A stretch of DNA of 64,000 nucleotides from an uncultured Bacteroidales bacterium (GCA_902776435.1 CACYQB010000004.1:62001-126000), one strand, 5' to 3'. Counted from the stretch's first letter, positions 19,479-29,884 are shown. The notes: generated by a model from the sequence alone, not told the origin. Program-made: numbers and translations.

Positions 19479-22400
19479 TTATCTCAGGATCTTGGCGGTG
19501 GAGGTTGAGCCGTCGGTGTAGCGGGTCACCACGATGTTGATGCCCTCGAACGGCTTCTCGCTCTCCATACCCATGATGTTGTAGTAGCGCACGCTCTCAA
19601 CATCCTTCATCAAGACATTCAGCTCCTCAACACCGGTGACAACGTTATCTTCGTTGGACTTGAAGTCGAGAGGATAGATGACAAACCTGTCGCTCATGTT
19701 GCTGGCGTCATCGGCAGTGCCCACGACGTTAGCTCTGCGGCCACTGGTGGACTTGGCAACGATAGCGGCATGGAACATGAATGCCTTGTTGACATCGGTG
19801 TAACCCAAACCACTGGGACGTACACCATACGTGTATTGATTCACACGGTTGTAATCCCACTCTACGGCGAAGGCACCCTTGATGCCCCATCCGTTGACCA
19901 TATTCTCAAGACTGGGCTTGATGCAGGTAAATACATCCTTTACATCCTTTCCATCTTCCTTCTGAGTATAGATACCCCAGATGCGTACTACCTCTTGAAC
20001 CTTCGGGTTCATGAAGAACAACTTCTCGCCAGCATGGGTGCCCAGGGCATAACCCTCTTCGGCAACAAAGCCCTCACCATAAGGAGCGTTCATGTAAGCA
20101 TCATAGAAGTTGGTGGGAATGTAGGTGTTATATCCCCAATCGTAATTTTGTGGATCATCCTTCAGAACAACGGCCTCGTTGTAGCCAGGATACTTGTCAG
20201 CATCTGTATCATCATCAACTGCCTGGGGAGCAAAGTCAAGAACTATCCTATAGTTGTTGCCGTCAACATACTTACCGGTGATTGTACCACCAGTGAGCTT
20301 CTTACCGACAAACTCTTCAGGACTATTCTCCGGACCGTTCAGTCCGCTGAAGTCAAGGATTACCCAGTTGCTCTGGTCCCAATCTTGCTTCTGGTAATGG
20401 AGAATGTTCTTCACATAATCCTTTTGGCCGGCTACAGGAGCAGTCTTGTCAATGGAGAGTCCCATATCCTTAGCCCACAAGTACTTCTCGCCATCGGGCT
20501 TGTTAATGGCCCAAGCACCAATCAGATTATCGGCCACGGTCACTTGAACATCGTCGCCAGCGGTAATCTTGCTCTCGATGACTGCCAGCGGAGTTGCCGT
20601 TGTGCCATAGAGGAAGACATCTTGGTTCAGCGTAACGTCGCTGTTGGTCGTGAACGTGCGACCTTTAGCAAAGTAGCGCAGGTAACGGTTGGTACCATCG
20701 TAGTTGAAGGTGATGGTGGCAGGACAGCCAGCAGCCTGAGAACCGATAGCCACAGCAGCCTCGCTATAGGACGAAGCGGTAGCACTGGTACTCAAGTTGG
20801 CCACGTCATTGGTGGTCACCGTGAGGTAACCGTTACCGTTGATGTTCTTGAAGTAGTAACGGCCAGCGTTAGCGCTCTCAAGGACGAACAGTGCCAACTC
20901 ATCGTTGCCATAGACTTTCGTCTTAGAATCATCTTTGAACTTCACACCCGTCGAACCGCGGTTGTTGCCGTTCTGTGCGGTGCTCAAGCCCATGTAAGCG
21001 TCCTTGTTGACAATCACATAGACCTTGTCCATCGTGACTGCATCAACCAGATCATAAACCACACCATTGCTCTTCACGAAGGTGTAAGTCACGGTCACAG
21101 GATTACTCCACAACACGGGATTACCCTCACCATCGGGCAGATAGCTGATAGCAGTAACAGTCGTGGTCTCAGTGATGGGATCGAGCTCAACAATACCACC
21201 AGCAGCAATCTGGGTACCATTGGTGGCGCTGGGCATAGTGCCATCGGTCGTATAAACCGTAACTGCGCCAGAATTGGCATCGTTGCTGTCAGATATCATG
21301 ATATCCTCAACCTTCTCATTACCAGTTATCACTTCAATAACCATGCTAGCGGGATCAATCTCGGGATCCTTGATACCGATAAATTTATATTCGGTCTCAA
21401 CAACCACTGAACGCATCATGTCGTCATACCTGGACTCCAACTCAGCGTATGCCTGGACATGGGTGTTGCTGTTGACAACGAACGGTCCGGAATACTCTGC
21501 CCAGTCGTCCATGTCATCAGTCTTGTAGTATATTGTCGGAGTTACACCTTCTTCAACCCATTCGGGAGTGGTCACAGTAATTTCAACCACCTGCTCGCTA
21601 GTGCAATTCAGATCCGTACCAGGAGTAATTACAGGCTTGTAAATCCACAAGAAGTCGATAGGACAAACCTGGAAGGCCTTAGGATAATCAGAAGCATAAT
21701 AATCTACGATACCATATACGTCAAAGGTTGCGCCGGCATTCTTCTTGGTAGAGAAGAAAGTCTGGTCATAATCACCAAGGCTATTGGTGAAGCCGCTCCA
21801 GCGATAGAACTTGTCGTAATAGGTATCAACGCCGCTCTGGTCGTTAATTGTGCCCTTATATTTGCCATCGGAATCTTCCTCGACACCTTCAATGGTCGTG
21901 TAACGGGCATGGATGTAATGACCCCACAAGTTGTCACCCTCTGCAGTTCCGCTTGAAATCTGCTGACACGTGGTCGTTTCGGGGATAATCTCACTCCAGC
22001 CGAGGGCTTCACTAGGCCAATTGTTAACTTCATGATAGCTGGTACCCAACTGGATATGGAAATTTTCTTCCCAAATGTTGGTTTTACCAGAAATCTGGCT
22101 GCCGTCAATCCAGTCACCCATCTTAAAGATGTGGCTGCTGCCCGTATAATTCTTACCAAAGTAAACGCAGGCATAGTCCGTATTGTCGCGAATGTAACAG
22201 AACTCAGCAGAATGGCCATTATTCTGATAGGTTGACATGAAGACCACTTGGACAGGGTTGACAAAGCTAGCAGTCTTACCAGTCGGACAGTTTTCATTGA
22301 AATCCTTCAGGTTCTGGTAAACATAGGTACCTCCCTCGAAGGGCTTAATGATGTAGTAGCCCTCACTGATGGTGCTGACAAAGTCACCAATATAGGCGAT

Positions 22401-25400
22401 GGCCTTCACACGGTAGCTCTTGCCCACAGTCATGCTGATGGGGCCAGTGTAGTGAGTCGAAGACTTAGTAGGATCGCTCACGCTTGCAGGTGGATTAGTA
22501 CCGCTCACTGAATCAATCACAAAGTAGATATCAGCATTCTCGGTGCTGGTAGCAATCTGCAAGGTCTGGTTGCCGTAGTAGATACCACTGTAACCGCCCT
22601 CTTTACCCTCCAGCGGTGAGAAGAACGGAGCGTGAACATCAATCATCTTCTGGACGCGGGTATAGGTAGCGGTGGCCATCTCACTGGTCACGCCATTGTA
22701 AACGGCGATAGCATTTACAGTCACATGGTCACCAACCTCGGGCAGGTCAACGGTGAACGCGCCGTCATACTGCGTGCTTGACGTGGTGGGAGTGTTGCCA
22801 TCGGTGGTGTAATAGATGGTTGCGCCAGAGGGCGTGCCAGTCATCGACACGGTAACACTCTCACTGGCCACATTGCGGCTATCAGGAACGATGACAACCT
22901 CAGGAACGCCCCATGTGTAGGTCACTGAAGTGGGATCACTGGTAACCGTTTCACCATCCTCAATCATCTCAACGATGGCGATGATGGTTGTCTCGCTGCC
23001 AGCCGTGAAGGGAGATGTAAACGTGCCCGTGTACTGATTACGGTTTTCGTTGTTGGCATCGGCAGGATTACTGCCATCAGTGGTATAATATATGGTAGCG
23101 CCAGTCTCTTCGGTTGTAATAGTCACTGTTTGAGGATCATAATATGTTCCACTTGCAGGACTGATAGCGGGAGCCTCGAGAGAAGCACCACAATTATACT
23201 CTAACATGATCGAGTGAACATAGACGCGACCATTGCTGGTCGAGGTGTTCTCTATAGTGATAGATGAAACCTCATCACCATCAAAGTTGAATACATAGTC
23301 AGCAAACTGGTCTTCAGAAGCAGTGATGTTCTTGGTCACACCAGTGCTGTTAGCACTAGTTGAAACCTTCAGAGCACAGTTATCACCATCATTACTGTAT
23401 CGGGCCGCATTGATGGTAACTTTGGCCAACTTGCAGGCATCTGTTTCAAACTTTGTCAAATCAAGGGCAAGCACTAACTCGCCAGTGTAATTGCCACTAC
23501 CAAACCTCATGGCAGCGAGACTTTGATTGGTCCACAGTTTAGAGACAGACGAACCAGTACTAGACAAGTACTCACTTCCATCACCAATATGTGTTACAAA
23601 TGTGCTCCACTGGCTCATCTCGCCATTATTAGATGTCGGTGCAAACACGATGTTGGCGGTGCATGTAGTGGTCTTGGGCACGCGGGTATAGGTAGCTTGG
23701 GCGGTTGTAGTCTGGCCGTTGCTAGCAGTTGCACGAGCATAGACAGTTACGGTGCCGCCTACGGTACTAACAGTAGCTGTAAAGCCATCATCAGCATTAT
23801 AGTTAACCCAAGTGGTACCATCGAAGCTATACTCGATGGTCGCACCTTCCACGTTGGACTCAATCAAGCCGTTGACGGTGCTGCCTTGGAAAGTATGCCC
23901 GTCGGCAGGGGTGATGGTCACGGTGACAGGCAGGCGATAACCGCTGACGGTGAGGTCGGCAGTAGCGGTGCCATTGGTCAGGGTGATTGTTGCGGCATCG
24001 GGAGTGTCAGCAGTAGCCGTGCCATTGTATGTCACGGTTAGGGTGCCGTTATCGAGAGTGGCATTGAAGTAGCTTGCGCCGTCGCCCGTAATGGTCACAA
24101 CTGTGGTCTCGGTCGTGTTACGCTCGGTAACCGTCGCGGTACTCTGCTGTGATGTTCCACCAGCGGGGATTACTAATTCCATTGACGCAGGCTCAATCTT
24201 GATGCTGGGACTAGCAATCCCACGCTTGTACAGTTTCGCATTTGGAATGTTACTATTTGTTTCATAGCATGCATAACGGCTACTACTCCAGTTTGCTTGC
24301 AAAAATCTTGAAGAGTAAGAAACATTTTTTATTTCAGCTTCATTAGTAGAAGGATAAACCGTAATGGTCCACATGAAAGCGGTATTTGTAGAGTTTAATG
24401 TCTTAAAGTGAGACACTGAATTACCGCTACCACTATAAGTCAAGTAATAGCCATCCTGATCCTTGATGAAGTAACGTCCACTACCAGCATCCTCAAGAGT
24501 AAGTACGTTGACTGTGTTATTATCCCCTAGTGTAACAGTCTTATCTTCGAGAGTAAAACCACTTGTAACAGTTTCATAATATGAACTCCCATAGGATGTA
24601 CTCATCGCATAGTTAGTATTGTTATTTGATCTAGAATATACAAGCACGTAGTCTTCGTCAAGATCAATATCTGCAGTTTTCTCCACCAGAATGAAACTAT
24701 TACCACCAAAGGGCTTGATAGTGTAGGTTGTTGTGGTCGTGGGACTGGTCACATCGCCATAGATGGCAACGGCCTTCAAGGTCGTGGTCTCGCTAATTGT
24801 AATGGCACTATTGTAAAGAATGCGAGTCGAGCTAGTAGCTGGATCACTACCATCGGTGGTGTAGTAGATGTGGGCACCATAGGTGTCACTTGTAATCTCA
24901 ACATCGATGGGATCGTAGTAGCGACCACCCTCATGTGAGAACACAGGTGCATGAACGTCGGCCACGATGCGCATCTTGTTGGTGGCGGCATTCAGCGTGA
25001 TGGTATAAGTGCCATTGTGCATCTTTACTACATGATAGGCTGTCGAGTCAATAGCGAAATCAGTGTCCATGCTCTCCTCGGTCAGCCACCAGTCACCACT
25101 CGCTACGGGACCAAACAGATAACCAGAATTCCAATCCACGTCATTACCCACCTTCTTGGTGAACACCAGATAGGTTTCGGTAGTAGCGTTCAAGGTGTAG
25201 CTGTACACGTCGCCTGAATGGTTCATCTCGATACCATCGGAGAAGTCCCAATTGGTGGAACTGGTCACGATGTAAATCGGGCCGCTGTGCTTATAGTGAA
25301 CAGGCACATCCACATTAGCCACACCGTTAGTCGTTGTGCTCACGCGCACGGTATTATCCGACTTCAACAAGCGGCCACCATAATTAACGGTCATTGTGCC

Positions 25401-27353
25401 GCCATCCGTACCAAGGGTATTGGGATTAACCGTCCACTTGTCGGTGTTGATGTTATTGTAGTCAGTATTCAGCACGCTAGCGTTCACGCCTGCCGTGAGG
25501 TTTGAGGTTGTAACAGTGAGTTGGTCGCCAGCAATCGTGCCAAATGACAACTCGGTTGGAGCTACAGTCAACGTCGGCGTGAGGTCGATCGTATAGGTTG
25601 CGGTAACCGGGTCACTATCAACATAACCTGCCAGAGTAGCATATGCCTCAATGGTTGCGGTCGAGTTGACATAGAGAGTTATGGGAGAGGATCCAGTCTG
25701 CTCAGGGCCACCATTATAAGTATAGTGAATCATCGCATCCTCGGTAGGACAAGATATCGTCACCGTCTGTGCCGAAGTATAAGCAACCGAAGCATCAGGT
25801 GAGAATGTCGGAGTTGCAACCTGATCACGTTTCGCTGTGACAGTAACGTTTACTGATGAAGCCTCATCGCTTACGCTCTCTATCAAAATAGTTGCCGTTG
25901 CGGTGGTTGCGTTATTACCGTTATAAGTGACAGTAATAGTGTTCTCGCCGTTAGCGTCATTAATTGTTGTAGGGCTGACACTGAAGTCATTGTTGCTTGA
26001 ACTCAACTGGACACCAGCAGTCAAATTCGCACCCGTAAGGGTAAACGTGCCACTTACCGACTGGGCGCCTCCAGTAATCGTGCCAAGGTCAATAGAATCA
26101 TCTGAAACCGTTAATCTGGGATTATTTGTATCTCTTTTGTAGAGTCGGCCATCAAGATAACCAGTTGTATTAGAAGTTGAATATGCTGCCCAGCGATCGT
26201 GGCCGCTTTCTCTAAGTCTAATAACCCTAGTACCAGTACCAACATTGGTTATTGTGGCATTACCATTTGAAGCAATGCTGATGTTCCATTTATAATTATT
26301 ATTATTACTTATGTTGGAAAATGAATTATTACGAGCAAGATTTGTACTGCTGCCATATCCTACGTAATAACCATTAGCATCTTTAATATAGTATGAGTTA
26401 CCAATCTTAGTAAGTGTCAATATGTTCACGCTAGTGCCTGTCGAAAGCGTAACCACATTATTGCTTAATGTGAAATTCGATGAAGTTGCAGAATAATAAC
26501 CACTATTCCAAGTATTAGACAGTGCGTAATTTGTTCCACTACTATAAACTAGTACATACTCTCCATCTTCAAGATTGCCAGCGTCGGTAACAAGCGTATA
26601 ACTATTGCTATCGCTACCGCCACCAGTAGCTTTTTTTGCCCTGACAGTAATATACTGAGTTGTAGCACCCGAACTGCTGATACTAAATGTAGCAGAAGTT
26701 TCCGTTGTACTTGTTCCACTATAAGTAACCGTCACATTCTGATTAACAGAGCCGTTAGAGGGCGCGATACTAGAAGTGCTTAACGAGAAATCAGAGCTTC
26801 CTGAAGTACGCTCCAATGTCACATTTCCAGTCAGATTTAATCCACTAACGTTAAATTGACCTGATGTTGACGATTCATTAGCTGGAATATCAGGAAGTGT
26901 CAAATCTGTCTCAGAAACCGACAACGTAGGAGTTGGAGTCCCGCCAGTCTCTATTGTAACAGCAATTTGGCTTGCACGATATTGTGCACTTGCTTTAAAC
27001 TTTACTTCGGACGAAGAGCCTGTCCATGTCCCATTTGTATAAGAACCAGTTGACTCCAACAAAGTTAACAGTGTATTTGCATAACCACTAACATTAGTAA
27101 ACTGAATTCTTGTGATAGTACCGCTTTCAACGGAAATAGTGGTTGTCGAACCAGAATAAATACGATAATTGTCAGTCCTGCCAAATGCAGCAGAAGTACA
27201 AGAAATTGTAACACCATCCTTACTCATCTCATCAGCGTGCTGAGACGTATAAGAACCCAAATCGGTACCCGCGACAAATGTCACGGTCGTTGCTGCCCAG
27301 CCGACGCTGAAGGCCAGTAGGGCAGTTAATAAAAAAGTTAGTAATTTTTTCAT
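19479..27353 (-). CDS. Giant exported protein with chitobiase-C-like repeats and T9SS tail
   Basis: 2624 residues, signal peptide MKKLLTFLLTALLAFSVGWA. The body is a chain of beta-sandwich modules. Several are CHB_HEX_C-like, seen as repeated IYYTTDGS(D/N)PA or IYYTTDGNTPTT motifs. Three copies of another ~150-residue module start with YVLVYS, YVLVYS and VYVIVN and end with LYKR or FLYG. They resemble the lectin-like modules of large Bacteroidetes surface proteins. The C-terminus (GVEELNVLMKDVESVRYYNIMG... STAKILR) is a T9SS-type sorting domain. No enzyme domain is visible, so it is probably an adhesin or scaffold. Bases 26.1-27.3 kb, coding the N-terminus, are clearly more AT-rich than the rest, which suggests module exchange. 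Confidence 0.8.
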   Translation of the reverse strand: MKKLLTFLLTALLAFSVGWAATTVTFVAGTDLGSYTSQHADEMSKDGVTISCTSAAFGRTDNYRIYSGSTTTISVESGTITRIQFTNVSGYANTLLTLLESTGSYTNGTWTGSSSEVKFKASAQYRASQIAVTIETGGTPTPTLSVSETDLTLPDIPANESSTSGQFNVSGLNLTGNVTLERTSGSSDFSLSTSSIAPSNGSVNQNVTVTYSGTSTTETSATFSISSSGATTQYITVRAKKATGGGSDSNSYTLVTDAGNLEDGEYVLVYSSGTNYALSNTWNSGYYSATSSNFTLSNNVVTLSTGTSVNILTLTKIGNSYYIKDANGYYVGYGSSTNLARNNSFSNISNNNNYKWNISIASNGNATITNVGTGTRVIRLRESGHDRWAAYSTSNTTGYLDGRLYKRDTNNPRLTVSDDSIDLGTITGGAQSVSGTFTLTGANLTAGVQLSSSNNDFSVSPTTINDANGENTITVTYNGNNATTATATILIESVSDEASSVNVTVTAKRDQVATPTFSPDASVAYTSAQTVTISCPTEDAMIHYTYNGGPEQTGSSPITLYVNSTATIEAYATLAGYVDSDPVTATYTIDLTPTLTVAPTELSFGTIAGDQLTVTTSNLTAGVNASVLNTDYNNINTDKWTVNPNTLGTDGGTMTVNYGGRLLKSDNTVRVSTTTNGVANVDVPVHYKHSGPIYIVTSSTNWDFSDGIEMNHSGDVYSYTLNATTETYLVFTKKVGNDVDWNSGYLFGPVASGDWWLTEESMDTDFAIDSTAYHVVKMHNGTYTITLNAATNKMRIVADVHAPVFSHEGGRYYDPIDVEITSDTYGAHIYYTTDGSDPATSSTRILYNSAITISETTTLKAVAIYGDVTSPTTTTTYTIKPFGGNSFILVEKTADIDLDEDYVLVYSRSNNNTNYAMSTSYGSSYYETVTSGFTLEDKTVTLGDNNTVNVLTLEDAGSGRYFIKDQDGYYLTYSGSGNSVSHFKTLNSTNTAFMWTITVYPSTNEAEIKNVSYSSRFLQANWSSSRYACYETNSNIPNAKLYKRGIASPSIKIEPASMELVIPAGGTSQQSTATVTERNTTETTVVTITGDGASYFNATLDNGTLTVTYNGTATADTPDAATITLTNGTATADLTVSGYRLPVTVTITPADGHTFQGSTVNGLIESNVEGATIEYSFDGTTWVNYNADDGFTATVSTVGGTVTVYARATASNGQTTTAQATYTRVPKTTTCTANIVFAPTSNNGEMSQWSTFVTHIGDGSEYLSSTGSSVSKLWTNQSLAAMRFGSGNYTGELVLALDLTKFETDACKLAKVTINAARYSNDGDNCALKVSTSANSTGVTKNITASEDQFADYVFNFDGDEVSSITIENTSTSNGRVYVHSIMLEYNCGASLEAPAISPASGTYYDPQTVTITTEETGATIYYTTDGSNPADANNENRNQYTGTFTSPFTAGSETTIIAIVEMIEDGETVTSDPTSVTYTWGVPEVVIVPDSRNVASESVTVSMTGTPSGATIYYTTDGNTPTTSSTQYDGAFTVDLPEVGDHVTVNAIAVYNGVTSEMATATYTRVQKMIDVHAPFFSPLEGKEGGYSGIYYGNQTLQIATSTENADIYFVIDSVSGTNPPASVSDPTKSSTHYTGPISMTVGKSYRVKAIAYIGDFVSTISEGYYIIKPFEGGTYVYQNLKDFNENCPTGKTASFVNPVQVVFMSTYQNNGHSAEFCYIRDNTDYACVYFGKNYTGSSHIFKMGDWIDGSQISGKTNIWEENFHIQLGTSYHEVNNWPSEALGWSEIIPETTTCQQISSGTAEGDNLWGHYIHARYTTIEGVEEDSDGKYKGTINDQSGVDTYYDKFYRWSGFTNSLGDYDQTFFSTKKNAGATFDVYGIVDYYASDYPKAFQVCPIDFLWIYKPVITPGTDLNCTSEQVVEITVTTPEWVEEGVTPTIYYKTDDMDDWAEYSGPFVVNSNTHVQAYAELESRYDDMMRSVVVETEYKFIGIKDPEIDPASMVIEVITGNEKVEDIMISDSNDANSGAVTVYTTDGTMPSATNGTQIAAGGIVELDPITETTTVTAISYLPDGEGNPVLWSNPVTVTYTFVKSNGVVYDLVDAVTMDKVYVIVNKDAYMGLSTAQNGNNRGSTGVKFKDDSKTKVYGNDELALFVLESANAGRYYFKNINGNGYLTVTTNDVANLSTSATASSYSEAAVAIGSQAAGCPATITFNYDGTNRYLRYFAKGRTFTTNSDVTLNQDVFLYGTTATPLAVIESKITAGDDVQVTVADNLIGAWAINKPDGEKYLWAKDMGLSIDKTAPVAGQKDYVKNILHYQKQDWDQSNWVILDFSGLNGPENSPEEFVGKKLTGGTITGKYVDGNNYRIVLDFAPQAVDDDTDADKYPGYNEAVVLKDDPQNYDWGYNTYIPTNFYDAYMNAPYGEGFVAEEGYALGTHAGEKLFFMNPKVQEVVRIWGIYTQKEDGKDVKDVFTCIKPSLENMVNGWGIKGAFAVEWDYNRVNQYTYGVRPSGLGYTDVNKAFMFHAAIVAKSTSGRRANVVGTADDASNMSDRFVIYPLDFKSNEDNVVTGVEELNVLMKDVESVRYYNIMGMESEKPFEGINIVVTRYTDGSTSTAKILR

Positions 27354-27687
27354 TGTTTTTTAAATTTAAAAATGAATGAGTTAATAATGTTGATTAGTTT
27401 TAGTCCGAGAAACAAAAAATCCACCATAGCAATCCATTGCTAATGGCGGAATAAGGGTAGGATAGGCATAACAAAAAAAGCGGCACTCATAGCCCTCCAA
27501 CGCCCATGGCACAACTTGCCAAGCCGCTGATGGACACCGAATTCCACTTTTGAAATACCCTTGCTCATATCTTTGTACCACAGTAGCCCCAAGAGGACAC
27601 TACCATAATCCGCTGCAAAATTACACATAATATATTTAATATAAACAGCATCCCCCGTTTTTTTCACAAAAAAATTTCAGTTATGTA
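27354..27687. other. Non-coding stretch upstream of the giant gene
   Basis: No convincing gene. On the minus strand there is a -7 element TAATTTTG (complement of 27613-27620) that would give a leader of about 250 nt. Within that leader AGCGGC and GTGCCGCT arms (27478-27529 region) could close a stem-loop containing a smaller GGCA/TGCC hairpin. Whether this is a regulatory leader is unknown. Confidence 0.3.
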
Positions 27688-27690
27688 TTG

Positions 27691-27742
27691 ATGCCTAGGT
27701 AGCTAGGGTGGCCTTTGAGGGCAGCGATAGTGCGGGCGACTT
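27691..27742 (-). pseudogene. Decayed comM 3'-end fragment (copy E)
   Basis: About 20 bp match the comM end (TGCCTAGGTAGCTAGGGTGG against TGCCGAGGTAGGTGGGGCGG). A second block follows (GCGATAGTGCGGGCGACTT against GCGATGGTGCGGGCGACCT) after an internal deletion of about 75 bp relative to the intact gene. It is non-functional and marks the left edge of the accessory region. Confidence 0.6.
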
Positions 27743-27744
27743 CT

Positions 27745-28146
27745 TTAATTTGGGAAATCTTCTACTACTGGCATTTCGCTGAGGTCGTGAATGAACTCGT
27801 CAAATTGGATAATGAAGGGGCATAAATCTTGGGACTCATGCTTTTCCATTTCAATGATGGCTTGGTCATTGATCTTCTTGGCTATCACTGGCTCATAATA
27901 TAGTATTGTGTTGAATGTGACGTTATAACGTACAGAAAGCATGTGTGAGAGAACTGTGACATACTCATCGTCAGTTAGTTCGATTGTGACGGGAACTGGC
28001 TTAAGCCATTCATTCAAGTCCTCGTCATAAGCACGGCAGATAATTCGGTACTTGTTGTCCCGTGGATGCTTTGCCAAATATTCACGAGCCACTTGAGCAC
28101 ATTCTTCTAAATGCCTTTTCCAGTATTCTCCAAAATCCATACTCAT
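27745..28146 (-). CDS. Hypothetical protein, 133 residues, in accessory region
   Basis: Unrecognised. The sequence is mixed alpha/beta and acidic (MSMDFGEYWKRHLEE, then PVTIELTDDEYVTVLSHML and a C-terminal EFIHDLSEMPVVEDFPN), with no signal peptide or membrane segment. A second ATG two codons in (28140) is an alternative start. It lies between two decayed comM 3' fragments and so counts as the cargo of the oldest block. Its intact frame suggests it is still used, but no function can be given. Confidence 0.55.
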   Translation of the reverse strand: MSMDFGEYWKRHLEECAQVAREYLAKHPRDNKYRIICRAYDEDLNEWLKPVPVTIELTDDEYVTVLSHMLSVRYNVTFNTILYYEPVIAKKINDQAIIEMEKHESQDLCPFIIQFDEFIHDLSEMPVVEDFPN

Positions 28147-28158
28147 TGTTTTTTGAGG

Positions 28159-28185
28159 CAGTTGTCAAAGAATATTTGACTACTG
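28159..28185. repeat. Stem-loop beside comM copy D
   Basis: CAGTTGTCAAA - GAATA - TTTGACTACTG, one mismatch in 11 bp. The same stem sequence with a different 5-nt loop occurs at 34716-34748 beside comM copy B. In both places it is followed about 50-65 bp later by GGTGGTAAAAAACT and then a comM end, so it belongs to the repeated unit. Confidence 0.65.
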
Positions 28186-28272
28186 ATTATTTAATTAATA
28201 TTTTGCAAATCAATCTATTGTATTCAAATTGATAATTATCCTCTATCAGGGTGGTAAAAAACTCACAGACCT

Positions 28273-28310
28273 GAGCCCATGTTCATGCGCTCCATGACGC
28301 TGAAGAAGTG
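28273..28310 (-). pseudogene. Decayed comM 3'-end fragment (copy D)
   Basis: GCCCATGTTCATGCGCTCCATGACGC and neighbours match the comM stretch encoding ERMNMSA. In the comM frame it reads MERMNMGSGL and then stops, as if an internal deletion joined the middle of the C-terminal domain to a C-terminal tail of the Gly-x-x-Leu type seen in the other copies. Non-functional. Confidence 0.6.
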
Positions 28311-28321
28311 ATTCATCGCAG

Positions 28322-29221
28322 TCATTTAATCATCGCTAATATCTCGGAGGGGTCAGTCACCAGTTTTGTTATAGCGCAGAGTCCAGTTCCCATATCCTTC
28401 ACACTGGCACCAAGCAGATAGACAACGTCATCAATGATCAGGAATCGGTCATGATGTTTGTGTGGTATCTGAATAGCTGTGATTGCGGGATATTGTTGAT
28501 TATGTTTCTCTAAATCAAGCAAAAACGGTTGATTGTATCGGGTATGAATGGTAGCAGATACACCATCACCACGTTTTGATAGTAATGTCAAGACACGTTC
28601 ATCCACGAAGTTATCAATTAAGATTATTCTGGATTTCGCACTTCGCACCAAATCCGATACATATTGCCATGCATCCCATATGCAGCCTGTATCGAAAATT
28701 TGTTCAGCGGTTGGGCTTGGTGATTTCTCCTCGATCTTGTCAAGGATAGCGCCAATCTTCTCTTCGGTTTCGGCTTTCCATTGCTTATCTTCTAGTTGCT
28801 GAATTTCAATTCTGTCAAGACGTTGAAATATCTGTGCGTTGGCCGATAGAAAACGTCGCATCGCGACAAACGCCCTCATAATCATGATATTTGTTTGAAT
28901 GGCCACTTCACTTCTCAGCAATCCGCTTAACATAGCAATTCCCTGTTCAGTGAAGGCATACGGCAGTCTGCGGTCGCCTCCGCGTTGGTTTGAGATGCCA
29001 TTTTGGCATTTCAAACTATCATATTCCTCTTTTGTGAGCTGAAACATGAAATCGCTTGGGAAGCGTTCAATGTTTCGTTTCACTTGCCTGTTCATCTGCG
29101 AAACCTCGACACCATAGAGTTTTGCTAAATCCCTATCCAAGAGCACTTGTTGATTGCGAACCAATGCAATTTTGCTCTGTATAGTCGTTACCGTTAGATT
29201 GTTATCAGATTCTTTAGCCAT
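28322..29221 (-). CDS. ORF6N-domain DNA-binding protein with PLD-like C-terminal domain
   Basis: About 299 residues; the ATG at 29221 is preferred to one three codons upstream because the -7 element TATCTTTG (complement of 29228-29235) ends six nt before it. The N-terminal ORF6N domain (KIALVRNQQVLLDRDLAKLYG, NRQVKRNIERFPSDFMFQL, FTEQGIAMLSGLL) is a KilA-N-related DNA-binding module common in phages. After a helical linker the C-terminal ~120 residues resemble a phospholipase-D-like nuclease domain (RIILIDNFVDERVL, then HDRFLIID and YLLGASVKDMG). The HxKx4D motif is present as HxRx4D, so activity is uncertain. It lies 27 nt after the stop of comM copy A and may be partly read through from it. 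Confidence 0.8.
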   Translation of the reverse strand: MAKESDNNLTVTTIQSKIALVRNQQVLLDRDLAKLYGVEVSQMNRQVKRNIERFPSDFMFQLTKEEYDSLKCQNGISNQRGGDRRLPYAFTEQGIAMLSGLLRSEVAIQTNIMIMRAFVAMRRFLSANAQIFQRLDRIEIQQLEDKQWKAETEEKIGAILDKIEEKSPSPTAEQIFDTGCIWDAWQYVSDLVRSAKSRIILIDNFVDERVLTLLSKRGDGVSATIHTRYNQPFLLDLEKHNQQYPAITAIQIPHKHHDRFLIIDDVVYLLGASVKDMGTGLCAITKLVTDPSEILAMIK

Positions 29222-29248
29222 GATAATCAAAGATAAATATGTTCTCGT

Positions 29249-29884
29249 TTACATATTACTGCTGAGGTAGGTGGGGCGGTCGAGGTTGCGGTAGGCGATG
29301 GCTTCCATGATGTGGTGGTCGAGGACGTCGGCGCAGGCCTCGAGGTCGGCGATGGTGCGGGCGACTTTGAGGATGCGGTCGTAGGCCCTCGCGGACATGT
29401 TCATGCGTTCCATGGCGTCCTTCAACTTCGCTAGGCCGGCGGCGTTGGGTTCGGCGTATTTGTGGAGCAGGGATGGGGTCATCTGGGCGTTGCAGTGGAT
29501 GCCGGGTTCGTCCTTGAAGCGGCGTTCCTGGAGCATCCTGGCGGCAATGACGCGCTGGCGGATAGCGGCGCTGGGTTCGCCTGGGGCCTTAGATGACATC
29601 TGGTCGAAATCGACAGGCTGGACCTCGATCTGCAGGTCGATGCGGTCGAGCAGCGGGCCCGAAATCTTGCTCATGTAGTGGGTGCGCTGATACTCGTTGC
29701 AGACGCATTTCTTTTTGGGATGCCCGTAGTACCCGCACGGACACGGGTTCATGCTCGCCACGAGCATAAACGAAGCGGGATACTCGGTCGAGTACTTCGC
29801 CCTACTGATACTTATTATCCTGTCTTCCAACGGCTGGCGCATCACTTCCAAAACGGAGCGATTGAATTCAGGCAGCTCATCCAA
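29249..29884 (-). pseudogene. Truncated comM 3' end (copy A), in frame with a hydrophobic 5' extension
   Basis: Encodes the last 211 residues of ComM, equivalent to residues 305-515 of the intact protein, starting at the Walker B LDE. It lacks the ChlI domain and Walker A and so cannot bind ATP as ComM does. It differs from the local intact gene near its start (LDELPEFNRSVLEVMRQ against LDEFAEYPKSVLEVLRQ) and in its tail (YLSSNM against YLGSCL), so it came from another allele. The frame stays open upstream to an ATG at 29959, giving a potential 236-residue chimera that begins with a hydrophobic segment. A -7 element lies just before that ATG, so expression is possible. Confidence 0.8.

Noticed and set aside
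27381..27667. Two short minus-strand frames before the giant gene
   Set aside because: No family resemblance, and they overlap the probable promoter/leader of the giant gene.
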